This document shows positions 1-11,999 of a stretch of 64,000 nt of DNA, piece by piece. The position numbers and the translations under genes are program-made. The stretch lies in the NCBI RefSeq assembly GCF_023065955.2, contig NW_026623056.1, positions 91,821,256 to 91,885,255 on the forward strand, in the 5' to 3' direction. The notes under the pieces were generated by a model, which made no database searches, was not told where the DNA came from, and saw only the letters and a program-made list of their open reading frames with translations. This DNA comes from Ursus arctos. Taxonomy: Eukaryota > Chordata > Mammalia > Carnivora > Ursidae. Position 1 is the first letter of the stretch; each line of letters begins with the position of its first letter.

Positions 1-688
1 GACCTGCTGGTGAGGGAGACCAGAGCTGGCCCCCCAACCCCCACCCCCAGGACCTGTCCCTAGCTCTACACGGTGCCACAGCCGTGTCCAGATGCCCATT
101 TCAACGTAACTCCTCCCTACCACCTGCCCCACGCCCCACGGCCTCCAGCACCTGCTCGCCTTCCTCTCCTTCCTCCTTCAAGTGTCCCTGTGGCCAACCA
201 GTCACAAAGTCCTGGGGGTTTTTCCTTTAAGAACCCCTCCCTTATTGTCCCTGCCTCTCTGGTCGGGTCCCACCCCAGCTCCAACTCCCACTAGCTGCCC
301 CCAGCCCTCACCAGGCCTCTCGGGGAAACAGCTCCTGGCTCAGGGGCTGGAAGGACACTGAGGTCAGGCCCGTAAAGCACGAGGACAACCTTAGGCCTTG
401 AGATGGTGCCTGCCCTTCCCACACGCCTCCTCTACCATGTCACCCAACCCAGGCTGTCCCTTAAATCCGGAACCACCCAGCCAACTCCCATGGGCATTCA
501 CCATGCCAGGCTCACCATCCTGAATCCCATCCCACGAGCTCCCGCTCACAGATCTGCAGAGCTGTCCCTGCTACAGAACCCAAACGCCGACAGGTGGGCT
601 CACAGACCCAGCCTCACCTCCCCATCAGACCCCTGCCCCTGCCCCCAGCTGACTGCAGCAAACTTAATCAGGCCCATCACCCACATAC
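1..688 (-). other. WDR4: WDR4 intron 4 (part)
   Basis: This is C-rich intronic sequence beyond the exon 4 donor. I looked for the next expected WDR4 block (the segment after LSMLLDV) on the minus strand and did not find it, so that exon lies outside the window. No other feature is supported here. Confidence 0.7.
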
Positions 689-3600
689 CACATCCAACAG
701 CATCGACAGGTGCCCAAGCTCAAGCTTGCCGCATTCCTGTGGCTCCAACACCGAAAAGGAATAAACATCCCCAGACTTGTCGGCCACCAAAAGCTTCTCC
801 TCCGAGGCTGTGAAGGTCAGGGCCGTGCACCTCCTCACCACGGTCCTGGAAGGCAAGAGACGCCCACCATCGGCTTGCACAGGTCAGCACGAGATGGGCC
901 AACAGACCTGCAGGCTGGACCTTCTGCTGGCGTGTCAGCCCCACACGTGTCTCCCCTTCCAGTCACCAAAGGCAGTGCCAAAAAAATAAAGTGATTAAGA
1001 GAACAGAAACAAAGCCAATGCCTTAGACCAATTTTACTTTGGAATATCTTTGCCTTTGTGATAGCAGAATCTGGGTGGTGGACATCTAGGCGTCCAGTGT
1101 GAAATCTTCTCAAATTTGCTGTGTTTTAAGACTATCATAATTATAAAATGTTGGGAGAATTGCCCCTTGACCCCAGCACCTCTACTGTGCATTCTGGAGA
1201 AGAAAACGGTCAACTTCATAAATACCCAATGTGCTCTGATCAGACCCAGAAGCACACACACCACGTAGGGGTAGGGCCCTCCTACCCCTGCAGCTTCCCA
1301 TCTGGGACCACCAAGTCCACACCTCAGCCCGGGGCCCTGCCATGCGGGCATCCCACCTGTGCTGCTCCTGCACAACGCCCCTGAGGATGGGGCTACACAC
1401 CTGTCAGCCCACGCGGCACTCGGCTGTCCCTCCCCCACGGGACAACTCCGAAGGAAGGCAAGCAAGCCACCGCGAATGGCACGCACTGCTGGGGAGGTCT
1501 GCGTTCCGGCTCAAGCTGTGTGACGGCTAACACGCTCCCAAATTCAAACCTTTGGTCCAGATTCGCAAGACCCATCACATTTGCCGGTTGGTTCCACACT
1601 GTGCCAGCCTAAGAACAAAGTTACAGCTCCCGCCACACGCACCCCTCCTCCTCCGGGGTCTCACTACTGGTGGCAAGCAGGGTGCGTGCGGCTTCCTCCC
1701 ACTCGCGCTCTCACCGTTCACCTCCTTCTACTGGCATCTCTGCAGCAGAACGTGCTTTCCACAAGGCAAGACCCTGTACTTTGCATCCTATGGCAGATGC
1801 CACGTGTGCCCTGCTTCGCACACGAACAACAGGTTTGTCCGCATTACCTACATTTGTGGCTCTCCTCAAAGGAGCGGCATCCCTGCCCTCCTGTCACCGG
1901 GGCAGGTGGAGAACCAACTTTCCAACACGAGCCAGTGTCTGTGCACACGGTGCCCAGCTCCCTGCAGCTGGGGCCCCACACGTCACTTGAAACAGAAACT
2001 AAGGCTCGAAGAAGCCACGTTTCCCACACGGGGACCACACAAAGACCTCCCAAGTTCTCGGAAGCCCAGGGACAGAAGGACAGAAAATGCAGGGCAGCGG
2101 GCCTGCAGCCATGTCCTGGGGCTCCGCCACCCACAGTGCTGAACCCCCTCCTGCACGCACCTGAGCCGGGGGAGCCCCAGAAGGATGAGGAGTGGTATCA
2201 ATACGGAGAAAACAACAGAAGAGCATGGGGCTCCAGGCGAGACTAATCAACTCCCCAAGCACGCGGTCACCAAAATGCCACTGTGCATTCAGACGGGCAC
2301 TCACGCAGCCATGCGGCCATCAGTCCAAAGCGGTGGCCTGGGCTGGTCCCGCAGGAGTCTCGGGCGTGGACTCACATGAGTACCGGCCACTGCCCGCCCC
2401 CACCGCCCCAGCTCAGTCCAGAATCTTGTCCCTTTGTCCTCTGCCAGTGGGGGGGCTTTCATCTTCTCAGGCCAAGTTAGTCCTGGCAAGGACTCCAGGA
2501 CACTGCTTGGCTGTACAGAGCAGATGAGGGTGAGTGTCTGAGGGGTCAGGTCACAGACGTGGGCAGACAGGTCATGAGACCAGACAGTGGGTGGCTGGCC
2601 ACTTTGCCCCATCAGAAGGTGTGGGCCTCACCCATCTTTGGGGTCTCTGCACTCCCCCCTCTCTCCACAGAGTCACAGGGTTCACAGCCCAGCATTCCCA
2701 TCCTCATGCCCCCCAGGGCCAGCCTGACCCTCTCCCCTCTGCCACCACCAAGCGGAGCACCGCTGGTCAGGTAGCTGAGCCCTGAGATCCCCCACATGGG
2801 GCTGGTGCCCACCCAAGCCCACCTCCGGCAAGCCACACCTATTCAACAAAACAGAGTATGCAGGGGCCCTGTGGCCCGCCAGGCCCTGCAGGGCACCAAG
2901 GATACCAAGTTCCCCGACACCACACACCCCCAGCAGTCAGGCAGCTTCGGGCAGAACAATCGCATTTCCTGGGGCTTTGCCTTTCCACATATTCGCAGTA
3001 TTTCAAAACAGGCATTTTCTGCAACAGTGTGATCTCCTACATAAGACTTCTCACTAATAAATGCACACATCACAATAGAAAATATCATGTGACCCCAAGT
3101 GACCCTCTTTAGTTCAGAAAACCTGGCCTCGGTTCTGGGCCTTTGTCCAGAAACTGAAACCTTGAAACCAATCACTGCTACCCACTATTTCCATCTGGGC
3201 TTTTCCTTAAAACCCTCCATGGTTAAGTATTAAAGCCACTGGAGAGCTCCTTGGTCAAATGTGGATAATACGGGCCCAGGACACCCTCAACACTGAACTG
3301 AACGTCAGACGCATGGAGGATGGGTGTTTTTCTGAGGAAGGGGTCCATCTGTCTGTGCCCCCCCCCCCCCCGCCAAGGGTAACGGATGCTGGACCAGGCA
3401 GCAGCACATCTTACGCTGAGATCAGCATACAGCCACAGGACAAGACAACCTGAGAAGTGCAGCCCCTAGACCTGAGACATGATCCGGCCCGACCCCTTCA
3501 TTCATTCAGTGGCTGACACAGGCAGGATGGGAGTTATCCAGGGTCCTCCAAGCAACATCTGCATGCGCAACGTACCTTCCACAGGCAACACGAGAGGCCC

Positions 3601-6600
3601 CGCACACCTATCACAGAGGTTTCCGATACAAAGCTATTCTGCTGACGTCAATGCAAACACCAAGACAAAAGATACAATTAAACAGGAAAAAAAAAATGCC
3701 AGGTGCCAACCACTATTCGCTAACATGGAACTGCCCACCCTGAGTGTTCCTAGATCTTTACACAAAGAAAACTGCCAACACACTACCTTCAAAAGACAAA
3801 ACAAAAACACGGCCTCTTCCCCTCAAACACCGCCAGACCACACTGCAGAGGGAACCAGACATGTACACATCCTCCTCTGTGCCTGAATACCCACCCTGAG
3901 CCTTACACTCCAGAGACCTCGCCCTCCATTCCCTGATAGCCTGACAGCCACAGGGACCCAATGACAGGCAAGAAAAGTCTAGATTCCTCCTTCCAGACCC
4001 TGCACAATGCCCTCAGGGAATGGCCAGAGCCCCGCCAGGAGCCCTGGTTCCTCGCCCTCCAGTCAAGGTGCAAGCGCCGCCACAAGACGCAGGGGCATGT
4101 GGGCCGGCTGTGTGGGCGACCCCTTGTCCCAAGTTCAGGATGAAGCGCTACCCCCAAGCGGGGTGCACATACCAACAAAGACTGCCACCTGCAATGTGCC
4201 TTTTTACTCTTCTTAGAAAATAAGATGCAAGAGGAATCCAACAAGCATAGCTCTCCCCGATACAGGTGTGAGCCAGCTACAAAGTGAAATCCTAACCTTG
4301 CTGTGAGATAGTTCAAACACAAGCTGCATGTATGAATCTGTTATTCTCAAGGGACACTTAAGCCGTGCAGCCTCAGGGAGGCAAGGATGAGAGGAAGGCT
4401 GACTCTGCTCCGTGTGGGTGTTTCCAACCCGGTCACAGACATCATAATTCCAGCCCTCACCCACCTGAGGGAATAAAGAACTTACTATCAGGACACTGTC
4501 AGGACCCAAGAGAAATTTACACCTGCCCAGGGCCTGTATCAGCATCACCCAGCACCTCCTCTCCTAAGCCTGCTAATTTTCCTCATTTCTGCCAGCACGA
4601 GGCTGGAGGAACACTGGAAAGCAGGATGGCATAGTGGCCAGGGGTACCAACTGTGGAGCCAGAGTGACCAGGGGCAGGGCCCAGCTCTGCCCTCCAAGCT
4701 GACTGACCGGGATCAGCTTCCAGGCTCCAGCCAGGGATGTGGGTATCAACAACGCCCCCGCCCCCCTTGCACAGGGTTGTTTTGAGGATCCGATCAGTTA
4801 ACACACATAAGGCACTGACAACAGTGCCCGGCACGTGGCTGAGACTACATGTTAGCTGCTTGTTCGCTGTCACTGTCACCATAGCTGAGGGCATGCAAGT
4901 GTAAGCTGTGCGGTCAACATGGTAATTATTCAACGTTAGCATTTCATACCTGACACTCAGACATTGCCATGGTTTTGTACGGAAAAGAATCAGACGCTTA
5001 CTGTCATCAGTTAAAGCAAAATAGCGGCCCGACTGGGCGAAGGTGGACGCCAGAATCGTGTCATTCCCCTTATCCACGGGCTGCCCGTCCTCCCTGAGAA
5101 AGAGAAGACAAGGACGATCAGGGCTTACCTGAGTAAACAAGGCTGCATTCCTCCAGGCTGGCCTTGTTCGTTTATAACATGAGCAGAGACAGAAAATGGC
5201 ACAAGGTTCACATAGCCAGAATATAAATGCATATTAAGTGGACAAGGGGAGGTTCAAAACAGCTGTAATTTGGGGGCGCCTGGGTGGCACAGCGGTTAAG
5301 CATCTGCCTTCGGCTCAGGGCGTGATCCTGGCATTATGGGATCAAGCCCCACATCAGGCTCCTCCGCTATGAGCCTGCTTCTTCCTCTCCCACTCCCCCT
5401 GCTTGTGTTCCCTCTCTCGCTGGCTGTCTCTCTCTCTGTCAAATAAATAAATAAAATCTTTAAAAAAAAAAAAAACAGCTGTAATTTTTAAGGAGTAAAT
5501 CTAATTAAACAGAAAAATCTCTCAGCACACACACCAGAATACAAAGGGCTGAGCCAGAAAGACCCTCTGAGATCCATGGTCCACTCCCACACAGACATGC
5601 ACAAATTGAAGACTAGAGTCAAGGACTAAATCATATTAAAAAAAAAAAAAACTGAGCCATAAGGTCAATTTTTCTAGAAAAAGGCACCATACAAAATTAT
5701 CACTCTCCGCTTTCCTTATCTTTCAATTAACTAAAGCTAACTTCAACGCATACGCTGCATTATTTTAAGATGCCCACGAGAGTTAGTTACTGACAGAAAC
5801 TAAAAGTATTTAGAAAAACCCTACTATTCTTAACACCAAATTAAAGTTAGTTCCACGTTTCTTTCCCGAGGTGGTTCGTGCACAGGGCATTGTAAACAGA
5901 AACGAAGACTTCGGTGCATCAGCCAGTTCCTCAGTGAGACAATTCACTTCTTAGGCTACCCCGTCCCATTTAGTCCAGCCATGATTAGGCCTGAAGAGGC
6001 TGCCCCGTTATCTCACCCTTTATTCTCTTGTGACTTCTTTCCTGCAGTGCTGCAATCGTATGTGAAGAGGACGTCATCATCACTAAGGAAAAACAGAAAG
6101 ATTTTAAAGGGAGCACTTTAATGAAAATGTGAGGTTTTTTTCCTGGAGCACAGATATTCTCGTACTCAATAAATTAAGGGTCTCATCCACAACAAGAAAT
6201 TGTCTGGGTATAGTTATTGCATAGAAAGGCTGAGGAGCTTTCGTTACTTCATCTTTTCAGATTTGTCATACACCACTGACATGGTTCCATGCCAAATAAT
6301 CTGTTAAGTAAAACAGACGAGGACAAAAACTCAACAGAAGTAATACATTATTCTTTCACGCCCTAGAAAATCAATGCAAGACGGTTATGTTAGAAGAAAT
6401 TATGTTCTGATGTTTTTGGGTGAGATTCCTGCATCCAAATTTAAAACTGCCACCATTTAAAAATGTCTCAACTACCCAAAGAAGCCCCATGGCTGCCTGT
6501 ACCTGCCAGCACAGGAGTCAGACCCTTAGCTCTCTGCAGTTTATGCCCATCTTCGCCCTTCCAGTGCTCGGCAGAGACCAGGCATTTGTACAAACTTATA

Positions 6601-7891
6601 GCCTTTGAAGTAACCGGGCTCAGACTCTTTTCCCACGGAACACTATGGTGCTGCAAAGAGTGGTTCTCTGAGTCAGAAACTTTGTCACCAGTCTCTTTTC
6701 TCAAGAGGCACAGAGGAGAAATCCTATGTTTAAAAAAAAAAAAAAAAAGGCGGGGGGGGGGGGGTGTCTGGGTGGCTCAGGCCATGATCCCAGGGTCCTG
6801 GGATCCAGCCCCCTGTTGGGCTCATGCTCAGCACAGAGTCTGCTTCTCCCCGTTCCTCTGTCCTTACCACCCCCCGCCCCCCGCTGCTCATGCTCTGTCT
6901 CAAATACAAAAAAAAATGAATCTTTAAAAAAAAATGATGGATTTATTACACTTGATATGTATCAAATGTAATATCAAGTATAATAAACCCCTGCCTCCCA
7001 GTGGCATGTCAGATACCATCAACCTCTAAAAATAATCTGGAATATACCACAAATTTGTGAGCAAACTTTTTGTGTAAACTAAATCTAGCACTGATTTGGA
7101 TTTCCAAAACTCAGCTTTGAGCAAAGAGCAGAAAGTGCATTTACATTTGACAGACACATCGTCTGTTTCAAGTATGAACCCAAACTACCCCGGGAAAGAT
7201 GCAAGGGGCCGAAACTGACCACGGGACAAGACTATTCGATCAACACTTAATGTTAAAAATCCTGTGCGAGAAGGAGCATGAAACTGGGGCAAGCTAAAGC
7301 AGACCCGTGTGCAGGGGCACTGGAGAGGATAAGACCTAGAGCCCCGAAGGGCAGGCAGAGCGGGCTCGACGTCTGCGGGCGAGGGGGGCAGGCGCCACGC
7401 CTGGAGAGGGAGGAGAGAGGGAGTGCGCCCGGGACTCAGGCCCGACCGGTTCCCCGAGGGCAGGGATGGCCTTCCTCCCAGCGCCCCAGGGCGGGGGCGG
7501 CCGCCGACCCCGAGACAGCGCGGTGGCCGAGTCCAGGCCCCCGTCGCCCCACGTGACGCGTCCCGAAGCGTCCGGCGCCGACCCGGCAGAGAACGCGAGG
7601 CCCGCTGCAGCCGGCGAGGGGCGCGCCGGAGGCGGGTCTTGAGAGGAGGCGCTGGCACGTGGCCCGGCCGAGGAGGCGGCGGGAGACACCGGAGGTCCTC
7701 CCTAGGGCGGGCGTCGCCTTCACGGCGCGAGGGAATCTGACTCTCCAGGCCCCGACGCGCGCCCGCAGCCTGGGCTCCCCGCTGCAGGAATAGCCCCCTC
7801 ACCTGTTCGCAGTGGAGGTGACCAGGAACCGGCTGCCGCCCCGCACCACCAGCACCTGCCCGCACAGCGCCAAGCCAGCGGAACTCGCCAT
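1..7891 (-). CDS. WDR4: WDR4, 5' part of the gene (coding exons 1-4)
   Basis: WDR4 is the non-catalytic WD40 partner of METTL1 in the tRNA N7-methylguanosine (m7G46) methyltransferase; the yeast counterpart is Trm82. It acts on tRNA, mostly in the nucleus. Four minus-strand coding segments join with matching phases: 7803-7891, 6017-6082, 4950-5093 and 689-845. They encode 152 residues, against about 412 in the human protein. Recognisable blocks are [20 protein letters not shown] at the start, [19 protein letters not shown] near residues 79-97, and [12 protein letters not shown] near 119-130. All introns have AG acceptors and GT donors. The remaining exons, with most of the beta-propeller, lie beyond the left edge. 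I see no frameshift or stop, so the gene looks intact. The start ATG at 7891 lies in a CpG island and has G at +4 but C at -3. Confidence 0.96.
689..845 (-). CDS. WDR4: WDR4 coding exon 4
   Basis: The exon is 157 nt and encodes R100 to V152. It begins after acceptor ttccag|GACC and ends at donor GATGTG|gtatgt, in phase 0. It reads [19 protein letters not shown], then [12 protein letters not shown], then [12 protein letters not shown], which matches mammalian WDR4 almost residue for residue. The DKSGDVYSF stretch is the end of a WD40 blade. An open frame runs past the donor for a few codons and is intronic. Confidence 0.96.
846..4949 (-). other. WDR4: WDR4 intron 3
   Basis: This is a 4.1-kb intron. 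It holds a MIR SINE (about 4627-4860) and a C homopolymer at about 3358-3371. The open frames in it (for example 1581-2246) have no recognisable domain and overlap on both strands. Apart from the MIR I see no defined feature. Confidence 0.7.
4627..4860 (+). repeat. MIR SINE (ancient tRNA-derived)
   Basis: The order of MIR blocks is visible: 'catagtggcc' and 'tgtggagccaga' at the 5' end, then 'cagggttgttttgaggat', then 'cagtgcccggcac' toward the 3' end. The copy is diverged, so its ends are approximate. It lies in WDR4 intron 3, close to exon 3. Confidence 0.7.
4950..5093 (-). CDS. WDR4: WDR4 coding exon 3
   Basis: The exon is 144 nt and frame-neutral. The acceptor is tttctcag|GGAGG and the donor is GTCAG|gtatga. 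It encodes residues 53-99 plus shared codons: [20 protein letters not shown] followed by [20 protein letters not shown] and PWQCLSV. The second half is nearly identical to human WDR4. The first half ([11 protein letters not shown]) is the more variable loop. Confidence 0.96.
5094..6016 (-). other. WDR4: WDR4 intron 2
   Basis: This intron is 923 nt. It contains one young SINEC copy (5272-5472) and otherwise AT-rich sequence with a short A-run near 5638. No other feature is seen. Confidence 0.7.
5272..5472 (+). mobile_element. SINEC (young ursid-type copy)
   Basis: This is a complete carnivore SINE. It has a tRNA-like head starting gggcgcctgggtggcac, a CT-rich middle, an AAATAAATAAATAAAATC tail and an A-run. 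The sequence aacagctgtaattt flanks both ends (about 5257-5271 and 5473-5487) as a target-site duplication. The near-perfect duplication suggests a recent insertion. Confidence 0.93.
6017..6082 (-). CDS. WDR4: WDR4 coding exon 2
   Basis: The exon is 66 nt and frame-neutral. The acceptor is tccttag|TGATG and the donor is AAAGG|gtgaga. Joined to exon 1 it reads [23 protein letters not shown], the counterpart of the human segment that ends in KKSQENKG. Both split codons agree with the neighbouring exons. Confidence 0.95.
6083..7802 (-). other. WDR4: WDR4 intron 1
   Basis: The left part is AT-rich with one old SINEC (about 6761-6934). From about 7330 the intron enters the CpG island of the promoter. 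No coding feature is supported, although GC-rich open frames cross it. Confidence 0.7.
6761..6934 (+). mobile_element. SINEC (old, internally deleted)
   Basis: The head 'gtgtctgggtggctcag' jumps directly to 'gccatgatcccagggtcc', so part of the tRNA-like region is missing. A pyrimidine-rich middle and an A-rich tail follow. A 14-base G run immediately precedes the copy. Confidence 0.8.
7803..7891 (-). CDS. WDR4: WDR4 coding exon 1
   Basis: The ATG is at 7891-7889 on the minus strand. The exon encodes [20 protein letters not shown] and then RFLVTSTAN plus two bases of the next Ser codon. The donor is AACAG|gtgagg. The human protein begins MAGSVGLALCGQ, so the start is well supported. Confidence 0.96.
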
Positions 7892-7957
7892 TTGCCCGCC
7901 CGCCGCACCGCCCCCCACGTGCGCCGCCGAGCCCCTCTTCCTGCCGGCGCCGCACAA

Positions 7958-7977
7958 TGACGTCATGCGCAGGCGCC
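7958..7977. promoter_or_regulatory. WDR4: CRE plus NRF1-like site in WDR4 promoter
   Basis: A perfect palindromic CRE, TGACGTCA (7958-7965), is followed without a gap by TGCGCAGGCGCC (7966-7977), close to the NRF1 consensus. Both motifs are common close to start sites in CpG-island promoters. Function is inferred from motif and position. Confidence 0.6.
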
Positions 7978-8509
7978 GCGAGGTGACGCCACTCGGCCCG
8001 CCCCCGCGGTGGCGGAAGCCGCGGGCACGCGCAGAAGGTGCTCTCAGCCTTCGCCTTTTCGGTGGTGTCTGCTCCGTGGGTGGCCGGGTTGGTGCGTAGG
8101 GTATTCCCTACGCCCACGTGGGAACGCATGCGGAGCGTTGTTCTTTTCTCCACATTGGGCAGGGCCGCTCTGGATCTTTCTCCGCTGCAGCTGGGCGACG
8201 TGGTCCTGCTGGTATCTGCTGGGCTCTTAGTAATAGTTCCTGCGAGAGGTGGGTGGGAGTGAGCCCACAGCAGTCCGGGGCAGCTCAGAGCTCAGGAGCT
8301 GGAAGTGAGCCTCCGCAGCTTCCCTTCGGAGGTCAGCCCCAGACGCCAGCCCCAGACGCCCCAAGTCTCTCTCATCCTCAGCGATAGCTCTTTGCCTGTG
8401 TTCTTCTGTTCTTGGACTGTGGTATCACCAATCACCATTCGAACAGGGTGACTTCTCAAGACGCGCCGCCCACACACCCCACCCTGTTCATCGAGTCACT
8501 TAAATTCCT

Positions 8510-9110
8510 CTGCTGCATGCCCCTTCTCTCCATCTCCGTCCACTGTCCAAACCGCAGCAGTCCCGCTGCTGCCCTTGACCCCCACAGATCCGCTTGCCAC
8601 ACCGAAGCCAGACAGATCCTTGCAGAACACAAATATGATCATTGCATCCCCCTGCTTAAAACCTACAGGTGTCTGCTCGTTGCTTTCATGGCAAAGACCC
8701 AAGTCCTAATCATGGTCTAGCGAGCCTGTGGTCTGGCTCCCATCTACTCTGCAGCCTCTTTCCCCAGCAGTCCCTTTCATTCTCTGTGCTGTAGCCAGGA
8801 CTGCCCTTCCATTCACTGGCACAATGCACTCACCCCAGGGCCTTAGCACATGTCATTCTTTCTGCCTGAAATGTTCTCCCCAGCACCCCATCTATTTACT
8901 GTAACTAGTTAATTCCAGTCACTCAATTTCATTTCAGTGGCATCATCAATCAGGGAAGCCTTCTCTGCCTTTTCGTTATTTGTATTCATGTTTATTTGAT
9001 TAATGTCTCTCCAGACTACGAATGCCTAATTTTTCACGTCATGGTCATCCCAACTTGCAGCACAATACCTGGCGAGAAGTCAGTGCTCAATCAATATTTG
9101 CTAAGTACAT
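8510..9110 (+). mobile_element. LINE-2 (L2) 3' fragment
   Basis: Blocks in L2 order are visible: 'ccccagggccttagcac', 'tctgcctgaaatgttct', 'gggaagccttctctgcc', and at the 3' end 'cagtgctcaatcaatatttg', the diverged L2 terminus. It is an ancient, eroded copy with approximate ends. Confidence 0.75.
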
Positions 9111-10619
9111 GAATGGATCGAGTAATTGTCTTAAAGGAACAGCTACTGTTACGGAAGAGTGAAGGAACGATGATAGGCAGGAGGCGTAGGAAACTAGGAG
9201 AATGCTGGCTCTGACCCCACCTCCTGTATGAATCGAGGATGAACTTATACCCAAAATCAAAGGCAGCTGCTGCCGGCAAAGCAGAATGTGTGGGAGAAAG
9301 CCAGAGTTCCTCAAAGGCAATGTGGCAAAAGGGATTTTCATGGAGGCAGAAGATGGAAGGACAAAGGACACAGAGGGTTGGGGAGAAGGGGAAGGGGAGG
9401 CAAAAGCATTGCAAGGGAGTATCCACAGAGAGGGTGCCACTGGGCAGTAACCTCAGTGGAAGCAGGAGATTTTCCAGTGTTTCTGAAAATGAATCTGCAA
9501 ACATTTCTATTAGACTGATCTAGCTGGCACAGTGAAAGTCCATACACATGGTCTGGGACGTTGTTCAGGCACGCAAGTGAGTTTCCAGTTTCTAGGCTGG
9601 GCAGGATAGTCATTCTAAGACCGCAGAGATCCTAGACAGGGGCCAGTCATCACTAAGCTCATGAACAAATTCAACTTCCTTTACAGTCATTTACATCTTA
9701 TAAAATGTTCCATGACACACATTCTAACTGATAAAATTAACTATAATATACCTGTTTGAACTGACCTTGAAGTTTGCCTTCATGTTATAAGTGACAACCC
9801 CGAGAAGTAAGAACAATTGTTTAAGAACTGTAGAGACTGAACAACAAAGATTTAAGGGAACTCATGCGTTATAACACGAGGTGCGGAGCGCGCGTAAATG
9901 AAGACTCAGAGAATCGTGCTTGATCATCAGATGTAAACACAGCCTCGTCACTTTGATCTTTTTGAGGGGATGAACCATGTGCCTCACGCTCTGACTTCTT
10001 ACAGTACTTGTGCCAACAAGATGTATTTACCTAAACAGCTTTTTCTCAGCAAATTCCGGGATAACCCAAACCTTTTCTTTGTGATTTTAATCCATTCTGA
10101 ATTGAAATGGCTTTAAGCTTATTTTTATTTTCACAATTTTCTCTCTTGGGTCTCCTCTGGGGCTACTTCAGTTTATTTTGTAGGTGCTATCAGATGTTAA
10201 TGCAGGTCCACAAACATGTTACCTAAGGGCTCTTTACCATCATTGCTGTCACATGTACACGTGTAAACTATTTCAGCATTAATATGATGTGTTGATATTT
10301 CACTACCTAATGTTCTTAGCATATTACCCCAAACCCACAACTCAAATTTCAGGTCTGTATAATTTGGCTGGTTTTTTTTTAATTCGTTAATATAGCTACT
10401 AAAGTTATAACCAAGTTTTTACCTCTCTGAAATTTACGATGAGGGCGTACTCATCATTTACAGCTTGGATGAAAATGGAGAGCCATTGGCTTTTGTACCA
10501 TTTCCCTTGGTAATTTTCTCAAAGGAGTCAGCTGTGTTAATAATAACTGTAGTCAGTAACTGTTTCAGTAACTGTATCCATCCTCCCTTGTCATAATAAT
10601 ACCTAATAAATCCATAACA

Positions 10620-11105
10620 AATACTATATAACAACAAATTGTGGAGCCTAAAACAGTAAACATTTACTTAGCTCACAATTCTGTGGGTTGGCCATTTGGG
10701 CTGGTCTTAGTTGGGTGGTTCTTCTAGTGTTGGCTGCTCTTTGCTCATGTGTCTGTGGCCTGCCACCCGGTTGGACAAGAACTAGCTGGTCTAGGATGGC
10801 CTGGGACAACTTGTCTCTACTCCTTGTCATCCCCCAGGAGGGTACAAGGGCTTACCTACATGGTAGGCACAGTCAAGAAAAAACCCACAGGCCTTGTGAG
10901 GTCCAGGTGTGGAACCAGTATACTCTTGCTTCTGACGCATCCTATTGGCCAAGGCCAGACACAAGGGCAACAAGGTCCGAAAGGGAGAAATAAACCCCTC
11001 TTGGTGATAGGAGTGTCAAAGTCGCATTACAAAGGGCCTGGGTGAAGGGAGGGGTGGAGAATTTAGGCCATTTTTGTGGTCAGATCTGCTACAGTCCATC
11101 CTTTG
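10620..11105. repeat. Ancient interspersed repeat, family not settled
   Basis: The phrase 'tcacaattctgtgggttggc' and the later 'agtcgcattacaaagggc' and 'gaatttaggccattttt' are typical of an old dispersed mammalian repeat. I could not assign the family from memory. An open frame on the plus strand here (from about 10688) is part of the repeat. Confidence 0.5.
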
Positions 11106-11368
11106 GCCCCAATTATTCACACCTCTCCACCAGAAAAACACTCACCTCCTCCCAAGATCCCCAGAAGTCTCACCCAATCCCAGGACCAGACTCGTAGTAC
11201 AGGGTCTCATGATATACTAGGTTGAACATGCCTCCTTAGGGGCAGCTCCTCTTGACCCATAGACGGATAAACTAAAAATATCAATTATCTGCCCCACACA
11301 CAGCATACAATGGTCAAAGAGAAAAGGACCACCACAGTGAATACTTCGATTTGAAAAGGGAAAGGATG

Positions 11369-11566
11369 GGGACCCATCAGTGGCAGTCAGTTAGGCATCC
11401 GACTCTTGGTCTCAGCTCAGATTGTGGTCTCAGGGTGGTAGTATCGAGCCCCACATTGGACTCCACATTCAGCATGGGGTCTTCTTGGGATCCCCTCTCC
11501 CTCTCCCTCTGCCCCTCCCACCTGTGCACACACACTCTCTCTCTCTAAAAAAAATAAATAGATCTT
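11369..11566 (+). mobile_element. SINEC (old copy)
   Basis: A diverged head ('cagtcagttaggcatccgac') is followed by 'cagctcagattgtggtctca', a CT-rich middle and an 'aaaaaaaataaatagatctt' tail. No clear target-site duplication remains. Confidence 0.8.
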
Positions 11567-11999
11567 TGGAAGAAAAGAAAAGGGGGAAGAATGGTTACAC
11601 AGAGCAATCCCTGGTAGATAGCAATTCCTAAATCCACAGGGAGAATGTTCTCAGGACCCCAGGAGAAGGGAGTGTTCCCTGATGAGGCTGAGTTGTGCCT
11701 GCCGGGAGCATCCCCAGGCTGTACCCCAGCACGACTCTTCCCTCTGCCCTTCTGGAGATCCCTCCTTTTCCAGCACCTCTTGCTCACTTTGAAAAATGTG
11801 CGCTTTGAGCAACTCTTCAACTCTTACTGCCCTTTGCAAATTGGGGGTACAGAGGCCTTTTTTCACTTTAAACTGCTCAGTCCCCTGAAGGTGGTACTTT
11901 GTTCAATACAACGTCTTTAAACACTTTGTGGGGATGTCTGCATCGTGGCTGTATAAGATACCCCCTGCCGTGTCCCCCCACTCAACAACGGTTTAGCAT

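Larger units (their letters stand above)
7330..8110. promoter_or_regulatory. WDR4: CpG island / WDR4 promoter
   Basis: The sequence is GC-rich and dense in CpG, spanning WDR4 exon 1 and its 5' flank, in contrast to AT-rich DNA on both sides. No TATA box is seen at a suitable distance. A CRE and an NRF1-like site lie about 70 bp upstream of the start codon, and a 'ggcggaagc' ETS-like core lies near 8011-8019. This fits a housekeeping promoter. The transcription start cannot be fixed from sequence alone. Island limits are by eye. Confidence 0.8.

Noticed and set aside
1581..2246. 221-codon open frame in WDR4 intron 3
   Set aside because: No domain, no splice or promoter context, and competing frames on both strands.
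7185..8153. 322-codon open frame on the minus strand across the WDR4 promoter
   Set aside because: It lies in a CpG island where AT-rich stops are rare, crosses the real exon in another frame, and has no recognisable domain.
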